Positions 1 through 5,770 of a stretch of DNA of 5,770 bases are shown piece after piece. The translations under genes and the position numbers were made by a program. The notes below the pieces were generated by a model. That model was not told the DNA's origin. It worked only from the letters and a program-made list of their open reading frames with translations, and did no database searches. Where the stretch lies: positions 1-5,770 of the forward strand of contig JADGRD010000268.1 of the NCBI GenBank assembly GCA_017881285.1. Reading direction: 5' to 3'. This DNA is from Pseudomonadota bacterium. GTDB taxonomy: Bacteria > Myxococcota_A > Polyangia > Fen-1088. Each line of letters opens with the position of its first letter. The first letter of the stretch is position 1.

Positions 1-36
1 GAGGGCATGGGAACCCTTCGATGGTTGCCATGTCAA
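1..36 (+). repeat. 36-bp direct repeat, copy 1 (imperfect hairpin)
   Basis: Positions 1-36 match 82-117 at 32 of 36 bases, differing at 19, 22, 27 and 32. The first 18 bases (GAGGGCATGGGAACCCTT) are identical. Bases 6-15 can pair with 23-32 with one G-G mismatch (11 against 27), leaving a 7-nt loop. The copy starts at the window edge, so the true unit may extend further left. Confidence 0.85.
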
Positions 37-49
37 TCGCGTGGGAAGC

Positions 50-68
50 CTGCCGGCCTTGCCGGCAG
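50..68 (+). repeat. Short GC-rich inverted repeat (hairpin)
   Basis: CTGCCGGC (50-57) and GCCGGCAG (61-68) form a perfect 8-bp stem around a CTT loop. It lies midway between the two 36-bp repeats. No T tract follows, so it does not look like a classical intrinsic terminator. Confidence 0.7.
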
Positions 69-81
69 CGAACCATCGCGG

Positions 82-117
82 GAGGGCATGGGAACCCTTT
101 GAGGGTTCCCATTTCAA
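82..117 (+). repeat. 36-bp direct repeat, copy 2 (perfect 11-bp hairpin)
   Basis: This is the second copy of the 1-36 repeat. ATGGGAACCCT (88-98) and AGGGTTCCCAT (102-112) form a perfect 11-bp stem with a TTG loop. The stem ends 3 nt before the secY Shine-Dalgarno sequence. Because the 5' arm of copy 1 (7-17) is identical to the 5' arm of copy 2, it could also pair with the 3' arm at 102-112, giving two mutually exclusive folds. No T-rich run follows, which argues against a simple intrinsic terminator. Confidence 0.85.
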
Positions 118-122
118 GGAGG
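116..122 (+). promoter_or_regulatory. secY ribosome binding site
   Basis: AAGGAGG lies 6 nt before the ATG at 129 and is a near-perfect anti-16S match. It fixes the secY start and is the strongest ribosome binding site in the window. It sits directly downstream of the 11-bp hairpin, which leaves it single-stranded when folded. Confidence 0.9.
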
Positions 123-128
123 AACTAG

Positions 129-1475
<1,347 letters not shown>

Positions 1476-1582
1476 GCTTGCGGCACGAGATTCCACATGG
1501 TCATGGCGAACCGCCGTTCCTTTCACGCCCGTCCAAGACGCGTTGCGGAATGTCCGCGCGTCGCCGGCTGCGCGAGGTGCAC
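1476..1582 (+). other. secY-map spacer, no gene recognised
   Basis: These 107 nt lie between the secY stop and the preferred map start. Many bacteria carry adk (adenylate kinase, about 640 nt) at this position; it is absent here and no adenylate kinase motif can be read in the spacer. The map frame stays open upstream to 1478, but its translation (residues such as HEIPHGHGEPPFLSRPSK) does not resemble any part of a methionine aminopeptidase. I saw no clear promoter or terminator. Confidence 0.6.
1574..1577 (+). promoter_or_regulatory. Probable map ribosome binding site
   Basis: GAGG lies 5 nt before the GTG at 1583 and favours that start over the in-frame ATG at 1550, whose upstream bases (CGTTGCGGA) match the anti-Shine-Dalgarno sequence poorly. 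Confidence 0.5.
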
Positions 1583-2347
1583 GTGAAGGGCATCGAGCTC
1601 AAGACGGCCGCGCAGATCGCCAAGCTGCGGGAGGCCAATCGCATCGTGGCCGACGTTCTCGATGCCATCGCCACCGTGGCGGCGGTTGGCGTGAGCACCT
1701 GGGACCTGGAGATGGTGGCTCGGCGTCGCCTCAAGGAGCTTGCCGCGGAGCCGGCGTTTCTCGGCTACCGTGGCTATCCCGCCGTGCTTTGCACCTCGGT
1801 GAACAGCGTCATCGTGCACGGCATCCCCCGCAAGGATTTGGTGCTCAAAGACGGCGACGTTCTGTCGGTCGATTTCGGGGCGTTCAAGGACGGCTGGTGC
1901 GGGGATTCGGCGCGCACCCTGCCCATCGGCGTTATCTCGGACAAGGCGGCGGCCCTGGTCGAGGCGACGCGGGTTTCCCTGGAGAAGGCCATCGAGCAGT
2001 GCGTGCCGGGCAACCGCCTGGGGGATATCGGCTGGGCCGTGCAGTCCTACGTCGAGAAGCGGGGCTACTCGGTGGTGGAGCAGTTCGCCGGGCACGGCAT
2101 CGGCCGCCACATGCACGAGCCTCCCCAGGTCATGAACTACGGTCCGGCCGGCCGGGGGCCGCGGCTGAGCGTTGGGATGGTGTTGGCCATCGAACCCATG
2201 GTAAACGAGGGCGGCCCGGGGGTAGTCATCGAGGAGGACGGGTGGACTGCTGTCACGAAAGATGGTAGCCTCTCCGCCCATTTTGAGCACTCGGTGGCGA
2301 TCACCGAGAACGGCCCGCTGGTTCTCTCGCGGGCGCAGAACGGATAA
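1583..2347 (+). CDS. map: Methionine aminopeptidase, type I
   Basis: Map is a cytosolic dinuclear metalloenzyme that removes the initiator methionine from nascent proteins when the second residue is small. From GTG 1583 the product is 254 residues, typical for short type I enzymes (E. coli 264). All catalytic residues are visible and carry the E. coli numbers: His79 (NSVIVHGIP), Asp97 (SVDFGA), Asp108 (GDSART), His171 and His178 (GHGIGRHMHEPPQV), Glu204 (AIEPM) and Glu235 (HFEHSVAI). It lacks the N-terminal zinc-finger extension found in some Map proteins. The frame is open back to 1478, and an in-frame ATG at 1550 would add 11 residues (MSARRRLREVH). I prefer GTG 1583 because of its GAGG site and because family homology (IELKTAAQIAKLREANRIV) begins there. 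It lies 7 nt upstream of rpmJ, suggesting coupling. The function is secure, the exact start less so. Confidence 0.96.
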   Translation: MKGIELKTAAQIAKLREANRIVADVLDAIATVAAVGVSTWDLEMVARRRLKELAAEPAFLGYRGYPAVLCTSVNSVIVHGIPRKDLVLKDGDVLSVDFGAFKDGWCGDSARTLPIGVISDKAAALVEATRVSLEKAIEQCVPGNRLGDIGWAVQSYVEKRGYSVVEQFAGHGIGRHMHEPPQVMNYGPAGRGPRLSVGMVLAIEPMVNEGGPGVVIEEDGWTAVTKDGSLSAHFEHSVAITENGPLVLSRAQNG

Positions 2348-2354
2348 GTGTCCC

Positions 2355-2468
2355 ATGAAGGTCAGAGCATCGGTCAAGAAGATCTGCGACAAGTGTAAGG
2401 TGATTCGCCGCAAGGGCGTCGTACGGATCATTTGTGAAAACCCCCGCCACAAGCAGCGGCAGGGTTAA
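2355..2468 (+). CDS. rpmJ: 50S ribosomal protein L36, zinc-binding form
   Basis: L36 is the smallest protein of the large ribosomal subunit and binds 23S rRNA. The 37-residue product (MKVRASVKKICDKCKVIRR..) matches the family length. It carries the zinc-ribbon ligands Cys11, Cys14, Cys27 and His32 in a C-x2-C-x12-C-x4-H arrangement, so this is the zinc-dependent (C+) paralogue type. The ATG at 2355 is the only sensible start. Its ribosome binding site is weak (GGATAAG at 2342-2348, overlapping the map stop codon), so translation probably depends on ribosomes finishing map 7 nt upstream. infA, which often precedes rpmJ, is not here. Confidence 0.97.
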   Translation: MKVRASVKKICDKCKVIRRKGVVRIICENPRHKQRQG

Positions 2469-2498
2469 TCGAAGAGCCAGGAAAGGAACCCCGCATTC

Positions 2499-2888
2499 AT
2501 GGCACGCGTAGCAGGCGTCGATCTCCCGCGAAACAAGCGCATGGAATTTGCGCTGACCTATATCAACGGCATCGGCCGCACCAAGGCGCGCGAGGTGCTG
2601 AAGACCGCTGGCATCTCCTTCGACAAGCGCAGCGACGCGCTTGACGACGCCGAATCCCGCCGCATCCGCGAGGTCATCGAGCAGATGGGGCTCAAGATCG
2701 AGGGCGATTTGCAGCGCGAGATCTCGATGAACATCAAGCGGCTGATGGACCTCGGTTGTTACCGTGGTCTACGGCACCGCAAGAGCCTGCCGGTGCGCGG
2801 GCAGCGGACCAAGACCAATGCCCGCACGCGCAAGGGTCCGCGCAAGGGCCAGATGATCAAGCGCAAGGTCGAGGGCACAGGCGCCTAG
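2499..2888 (+). CDS. rpsM: 30S ribosomal protein S13
   Basis: S13 sits in the head of the small subunit, contacts the P-site tRNA and forms inter-subunit bridges with the large subunit. The 129-residue product starts MARVAGVDLPRNKR and contains the helix-two-turn-helix domain with the loop INGIGRTKA (about 22-30). It ends in the conserved basic tail (about 91-121, including RHRKSLPVRGQRTKTNART) that reaches toward the tRNA. The length is close to the usual 118-126, with a few extra C-terminal residues (KVEGTGA). AAAGGA at 2482-2487 is a reasonable ribosome binding site, about 11 nt before the ATG. It is the first gene of the alpha-operon part and starts 30 nt after rpmJ. The stop is TAG. Confidence 0.98.
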   Translation: MARVAGVDLPRNKRMEFALTYINGIGRTKAREVLKTAGISFDKRSDALDDAESRRIREVIEQMGLKIEGDLQREISMNIKRLMDLGCYRGLRHRKSLPVRGQRTKTNARTRKGPRKGQMIKRKVEGTGA

Positions 2889-2935
2889 AAGCTGGACTTC
2901 TGGCACGGAAACTCTAGCAACAGAACGGACAGGAC

Positions 2936-3358
2936 ATGGCGACAGAGAACGAAGCAGCAGCAGCAGCAGCAGCGGCAAAGCACAAGGTCAAGGTCAAGAA
3001 GACGCGCAAGAGCGTGCAGAGCGGGATCGCGTACATCACCGCCTCCTTCAACAACACCATCGTTACCATCACCGACGTGTCCGGCAACGTGGTGTCGTGG
3101 TCCTCGGCGGGGGTCAAGGGCTTCAAGGGTTCGCGCAAGTCGACGCCGTTCGCTGCGCAGCTCGCGGCCGACGATGCTGCGCACAAGGCCATGGAACACG
3201 GTATGAAGTCGATCAACGTGTTCATTCGCGGGCCTGGTTCGGGCCGTGAATCCGCGCTCCGCGCCTTGGCCGCGGCGGGTTTCAAGATCAACGTGATCAG
3301 GGATCTCACCCCCATCCCGCACAACGGCTGCCGGCCGCCCAAGCGGCGGAGAGTCTGA
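2936..3358 (+). CDS. rpsK: 30S ribosomal protein S11 with N-terminal poly-alanine
   Basis: S11 lies on the small-subunit platform near the mRNA exit, next to the 3' end of 16S rRNA. The 140-residue product has the full core from about residue 16, including SGIAYITASFNNTIVTITD, SSAGVKGFKGSRKSTPFAAQ and the C-terminal IPHNGCRPPKRRRV. The HNG motif (Asn130) corresponds to the asparagine that becomes isoaspartate in E. coli S11 (Asn119). The N-terminus is longer than E. coli's (about 129 residues) and contains eight consecutive alanines (residues 7-14) encoded mostly by GCA repeats. The ATG at 2936 has a modest GGA site at 2927-2929. Later starts would cut into the conserved core. The 47-nt gap after rpsM shows no clear signal. 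Confidence 0.98.
   Translation: MATENEAAAAAAAAKHKVKVKKTRKSVQSGIAYITASFNNTIVTITDVSGNVVSWSSAGVKGFKGSRKSTPFAAQLAADDAAHKAMEHGMKSINVFIRGPGSGRESALRALAAAGFKINVIRDLTPIPHNGCRPPKRRRV
2954..2977 (+). repeat. (GCA)6 microsatellite in rpsK
   Basis: Six GCA codons (2954-2971) are followed by GCG and GCA, giving eight alanines in the S11 N-terminus just before the basic KHKVKVKKTRK segment. GC-rich genes normally favour GCC or GCG for alanine, so a uniform GCA run suggests slippage expansion. Length changes of whole units would keep the frame. Confidence 0.9.
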
Positions 3359-3381
3359 GACTGAGGCGAATCGGTTAGCTG

Positions 3382-3390
3382 CCTAGGAAA
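3382..3390 (+). repeat. 9-nt inverted repeat, left arm (rpsK-rpsD gap)
   Basis: CCTAGGAAA here is the exact reverse complement of TTTCCTAGG at 4073-4081, on the other side of rpsD. Its core CCTAGG is itself palindromic. Chance is possible for a match of this length. Confidence 0.4.
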
Positions 3391-3418
3391 GCGAAAGCAC
3401 GAGGAAGGTAAAATATCG

Positions 3419-4048
3419 ATGGCGAAGTACTCCGGTCCGGTTTGCCGCCTATGTCGCCGGGAAGACACCAAGCTCTTCCTGAAGGGCGACCGTTGCTACA
3501 CCGACAAATGTGGCTATGAGCGGCGCGCGTATGCACCTGGCCAGCACGGGCAGGCGCGGCGCAGGAAACTCTCGAACTATGGCTCGCAGTTGCGCGAGAA
3601 GCAGAAGCTGAAGCGCATGTACGGTCTCGCCGAGCGGCAATTCCGCGGCTACTACCACAAGGCGACGCGCATGAAGGGCGTGGCCGGCGAGAACCTGCTG
3701 CAGCTGCTCGAGCGGCGGCTGGACAACGTCATCTACCGCCTGGGCTTCGCCTCCGACCATGCCGAGGCTCGGCAATTGGTCCGCCACGGGCATTTCACGG
3801 TCAACGGCAAGAAGGTGAATATCCCTTCGTTCCTCTGCGGTCTCAACGACAGCATCGTGGTGCGTGAGCCCTCCAAGAAGGTGACGCGCATTCTCGAAAG
3901 CCTGGGCGCCGTCGATCGCCGGGGCGTGCCCAAATGGCTGCAACTCGACAAGGACAATTTCCAGGGCAAGCTCGTGACGCTGCCGTCGCGAGAGGATCTC
4001 ACGATGACGGTCAGGGAGCAGCTCGTCGTCGAACTCTATTCGAAGTAA
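3419..4048 (+). CDS. rpsD: 30S ribosomal protein S4, zinc-binding form
   Basis: S4 is a primary 16S rRNA binding protein that starts small-subunit assembly in the body and lines the mRNA entry tunnel. In E. coli it also represses the alpha operon. The 209-residue product has an N-terminal zinc site with Cys9, Cys12, Cys26 and Cys31 (CRLCRRE..CYTDKC), the C+ form known from Geobacillus and lacking in E. coli. The S4 RNA-binding domain follows (about 99-162, RLDNVIYRLGFASDHAEARQLVRHGHFTVNGKKV read as two parts). It ends with the usual VREQLVVELYSK. The ATG at 3419 follows GAGGAAGG (3401-3408) by 10 nt. Its position between rpsK and rpoA is the proteobacterial alpha-operon order. I could not identify an S4-binding pseudoknot from sequence alone. 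Confidence 0.98.
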   Translation: MAKYSGPVCRLCRREDTKLFLKGDRCYTDKCGYERRAYAPGQHGQARRRKLSNYGSQLREKQKLKRMYGLAERQFRGYYHKATRMKGVAGENLLQLLERRLDNVIYRLGFASDHAEARQLVRHGHFTVNGKKVNIPSFLCGLNDSIVVREPSKKVTRILESLGAVDRRGVPKWLQLDKDNFQGKLVTLPSREDLTMTVREQLVVELYSK

Positions 4049-4072
4049 CCAGCGCCACTGCGAAGGTTATCG

Positions 4073-4081
4073 TTTCCTAGG
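4073..4081 (+). repeat. 9-nt inverted repeat, right arm (rpsD-rpoA gap)
   Basis: TTTCCTAGG is the reverse complement of 3382-3390. It lies in the 51-nt gap just upstream of the rpoA ribosome binding site. The functional meaning is unknown and it may be chance. Confidence 0.4.
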
Positions 4082-4087
4082 ATCTAA

Positions 4088-4093
4088 CAGGAG
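4088..4093 (+). promoter_or_regulatory. rpoA ribosome binding site
   Basis: CAGGAG lies 6 nt before the ATG at 4100. It supports this start and therefore the long RpoA N-terminus. Confidence 0.85.
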
Positions 4094-4099
4094 AACAGG

Positions 4100-5146
4100 A
4101 TGTCGACCGCTAGTGCTCAAACCGCCGCCGTCACGCCGTCTGCGTTCATCGCGAAGAACTGGCGAGACCCTATCCGGCCTCGCAAGCTCGAGGTGGACCC
4201 CGAATCGCTGACGCCAAACTATGGCAAATTTGCCTGCGAGCCACTCGAACGTGGCTTTGGCACGACCATCGGTAACGGCATTCGCCGGGTGTTGCTCTCG
4301 TCGCTGCAGGGCGCGGCCATCACCTCCGTGAAGATCGAAGGCGCCGTGCACGAGTTCACCTCGCTGCCGGAAGTCGCCGAGGATGTCACCGACATCGTGC
4401 TCAACCTGAAGGAGGTCATCATCCGATCTCTGGACGGTAAGCCGCGCACGGTGCGCATCGACAAGGACGGCGAGGGCAAGGTCACGGCCAAGGACATCCA
4501 GTGTCCGGAAGGCATCGAGATCTTGAATCCCGATCACCACATCATGACCTGCTCGAAGGGCGCCAAGGTTCGTATGGAGCTCGATATCGGGATCGGGCGT
4601 GGGTACGTTCCGGCAGATCGGAACAAGCAGCCCAACATGGCCGTTGGCGTGGTTCCCATCGACTCGCTGTTCTCGCCCATCCGCAAGGTCAACTTCAGCG
4701 TGACCAATGCGCGTGTCGGCCAGCAGACCGACTACGACCGGCTGACGCTGGAAGTGTGGACCAACGGCACGGTGAAGCCCGAGGACGCCGTGGCCTACGC
4801 CGCGAAGATCTTCAAGGATCAGCTCTCCATCTTCATCAACTTCCAGGAAGGCGCGGAACCGGCGCCCGAGGCCACCGTCTCGGAAGAGCAGCAGAAGCTC
4901 AACGAGAATCTCTGGAAGTCGGTGGACGATCTGGAACTGTCCGTGCGCTCGGCCAACTGCCTGCAAAACGCCAACATTCGCTACATCGGCGAGCTGGTGC
5001 AGCGGACCGAGTCCGACATGCTCAAGACCAAGAACTTCGGTCGCAAGTCGCTCAAGGAGATCAAAGAGATTCTTGCCGGCATGGGATTGTCGCTGGGCAT
5101 GAAGCTCGAGGGCTGGCCCGGCGACGGCTCGCCCAAGAAGGCCTAG
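4100..5146 (+). CDS. rpoA: DNA-directed RNA polymerase subunit alpha
   Basis: The alpha subunit dimerises to scaffold beta and beta' during RNA polymerase assembly, and its C-terminal domain contacts UP-element DNA and activators. The 348-residue product has the N-terminal domain (about 28-250) with EPLERGFGTTIGNGIRRVLLSS in two adjoining parts. Arg63 corresponds to E. coli Arg45, needed for dimerisation and assembly. A charged linker (about 251-275, GAEPAPEATVSEEQQK) leads to the C-terminal domain (about 276-340). DNA-contact residues there are kept: Arg283, Asn286, Cys287, Gly314, Lys316, Ser317 and Glu320, equal to E. coli 265, 268, 269, 296, 298, 299 and 302. The numbering shift is 18 at both Arg63 and Arg283, so the extra length before them is N-terminal (MSTASAQTAAVTPSAF..). 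The strong ribosome binding site supports ATG 4100. The stop is TAG. Confidence 0.98.
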   Translation: MSTASAQTAAVTPSAFIAKNWRDPIRPRKLEVDPESLTPNYGKFACEPLERGFGTTIGNGIRRVLLSSLQGAAITSVKIEGAVHEFTSLPEVAEDVTDIVLNLKEVIIRSLDGKPRTVRIDKDGEGKVTAKDIQCPEGIEILNPDHHIMTCSKGAKVRMELDIGIGRGYVPADRNKQPNMAVGVVPIDSLFSPIRKVNFSVTNARVGQQTDYDRLTLEVWTNGTVKPEDAVAYAAKIFKDQLSIFINFQEGAEPAPEATVSEEQQKLNENLWKSVDDLELSVRSANCLQNANIRYIGELVQRTESDMLKTKNFGRKSLKEIKEILAGMGLSLGMKLEGWPGDGSPKKA

Positions 5147-5219
5147 GCTCCGTCGAGAAGAGCCGGGCACACTCCACGTACCATCCCAACCATGCAGACG
5201 TTTGCGTAGCTAGGCCAAC

Positions 5220-5770
5220 ATGCGACACAAGAGAGCTGGACTTCATCTTTCCCGGACGGCCGCCCACCGCAAGGCGCTGTTCTCCAACATGGTGGCGGCA
5301 CTCCTCACCTACGAGCGCATTCGCACGACCCTAGTCAAAGCCAAGGAAATTCGCCGCCTCGCCGAGCGGACCATCACCTGGGCTCGTCGGCTGGGCGTCA
5401 TTTTGACCAAGAAGCCCGAGAAGCGCACCGCCGAGGAGAAAGCGCGCGTGGTGCATGCAATGCGAATGGCTTTGCGGGTGGTGCGGGATCGCGACGCCGT
5501 GCTCAAGCTGTTCGAGGAAATCGGACCGCGTTTCCTCGCCCGCCACGGCGGCTACACCCGGATCATGAAGATCGCGCAGCGCCCTGGCGACGCGGCGCCG
5601 ATGGCTTTGCTCGAGCTCATTCCCGCCGAGGGTGCCGAGCCCGAGTCCAAGCCGGCCCCCAAGGGCAAAGGCGAGAAGGCCGACAAAGATGGTGGCAAGG
5701 AAGCCGGGGCAGGGAAGGGCAAGGGCAAGGAGACCGGCGAGGCGAAGGCCAAGCCCAAGGCCAGGCCCAA
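5220..5770 (+). CDS. rplQ: 50S ribosomal protein L17, extended, 3' end outside window
   Basis: L17 binds 23S rRNA near the peptide tunnel exit. The frame from ATG 5220 is open to the window end (183 codons and 2 bases), so the C-terminus is missing. The core is clear: MRHKRAGLHLSRTAAHRKAL at the start, NMVAALLTYERIRTTLVKAKEIRRLAE, then DAVLKLFEEIGPRF, GGYTRIMK and GDAAPMALLEL near residue 132. An insertion around residues 60-80 (VILTKKPEKRTAEEKARVVH) is absent from E. coli L17. After about residue 136 comes a low-complexity tail rich in Lys, Gly, Ala, Pro and Glu, at least 45 residues long, whereas E. coli L17 stops at 127. The ribosome binding site is poor (only AGG at 5212-5214). It follows rpoA by 73 nt, the standard last gene of the alpha operon. 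Confidence 0.96.
   Translation, partial: MRHKRAGLHLSRTAAHRKALFSNMVAALLTYERIRTTLVKAKEIRRLAERTITWARRLGVILTKKPEKRTAEEKARVVHAMRMALRVVRDRDAVLKLFEEIGPRFLARHGGYTRIMKIAQRPGDAAPMALLELIPAEGAEPESKPAPKGKGEKADKDGGKEAGAGKGKGKETGEAKAKPKARP

Larger units (their letters stand above)
1..128 (+). other. Non-coding secY leader with repeats and three predicted hairpins
   Basis: This stretch precedes secY, and none of its three forward frames reads like the end of ribosomal protein L15 (rplO), the usual upstream neighbour. It contains two 36-bp near-identical repeats, three possible RNA hairpins (6-32, 50-68, 88-112) and the secY ribosome binding site. An open frame crosses it (frame of position 41) but continues out of frame through secY and has arginine- and histidine-rich shadow composition, so I do not call it a gene. 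Its likely role is an intergenic spacer or 5' leader. A regulatory function is inference only. Confidence 0.7.

Noticed and set aside
1523..2452. Minus-strand open frame (309 codons) opposite map and rpmJ
   Set aside because: It overlaps two well-supported genes, resembles no known family and has shadow composition.
2890..2900. AGCTGGACTTC in the rpsM-rpsK gap, repeated at 5234-5244 inside rplQ
   Set aside because: It is an 11-nt match with one copy coding for conserved L17 residues, has no shared context, and is best taken as chance.
3352..3362. AGTC-TGA-GACT mini-hairpin at the rpsK stop codon
   Set aside because: The stem has only 4 bp, too weak to support a terminator or regulatory structure.
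3409..3414. TAAAAT resembling a -10 promoter box before rpsD
   Set aside because: There is no -35 partner at the right distance, and it lies only 4 nt before the start codon. It is more likely an A/T-rich stretch that keeps the ribosome binding site open.
5146..5164. GGCTC/GAGCC stem after rpoA as a possible terminator
   Set aside because: It has only 5 bp with a 9-nt loop and no T tract, and rplQ continues downstream in the usual operon order.
4067..5170. Minus-strand open frame (367 codons) opposite rpoA
   Set aside because: It spans all of rpoA and into both flanking spacers, has shadow composition and no recognised domain.

Overview
This window is a conserved ribosomal-protein and transcription/secretion block from a GC-rich bacterium. 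All genes lie on the + strand, in the order secY - map - rpmJ - rpsM - rpsK - rpsD - rpoA - rplQ, with rplQ running off the right edge. This is the end of the spc operon joined to the alpha operon. The GC-rich codon use points to Myxococcota or a related former-deltaproteobacterial lineage. So do the wording of the RpoA N-terminus (FIAKNWRDPIRPRKLEVD) and its alpha-CTD (SANCLQNANI..LVQRTESDMLKTKNFGRKSLKEIKEIL). The taxon is an inference from remembered family sequences; the gene identities are secure.

Positions 1-128 are a non-coding leader before secY. It holds two copies of a 36-bp repeat (32/36 identical, 81 bp apart). Each copy can fold into a hairpin, and a third GC-rich hairpin lies between them. 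The second repeat hairpin is a perfect 11-bp stem ending 3 nt before a strong AAGGAGG ribosome binding site for secY. Positions 129-1475 encode SecY, the protein-conducting channel. After a 107-nt gap comes map (methionine aminopeptidase, best start GTG 1583), followed 7 nt later by the 37-codon rpmJ (L36). Neither adk (often between secY and map) nor infA (often before rpmJ) is present.

Positions 2499-5146 carry rpsM (S13), rpsK (S11), rpsD (S4) and rpoA (RNA polymerase alpha), separated by 30-60 nt gaps with ribosome binding sites of varying strength. rplQ (L17) starts at 5220 after a 73-nt gap and is still open at 5770. It has an internal insertion and a long Lys/Gly/Ala/Pro-rich C-terminal tail that E. 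coli L17 lacks.

The genes serve one growth-linked programme: ribosome parts (S13, S11, S4, L36, L17), the RNA polymerase assembly scaffold (alpha), the secretion channel for nascent proteins (SecY) and removal of initiator methionine (Map). Close spacing and common orientation suggest co-transcription. I saw no convincing internal terminator or promoter, no tRNA, mobile element or CRISPR array, and no credible minus-strand gene. I found no undescribed multi-gene system. The main points worth a second look are the repeat/hairpin leader of secY, the missing adk and infA, the (GCA)6 poly-alanine tract in S11, the L17 tail, and a CTAG-rich set of gene junctions.
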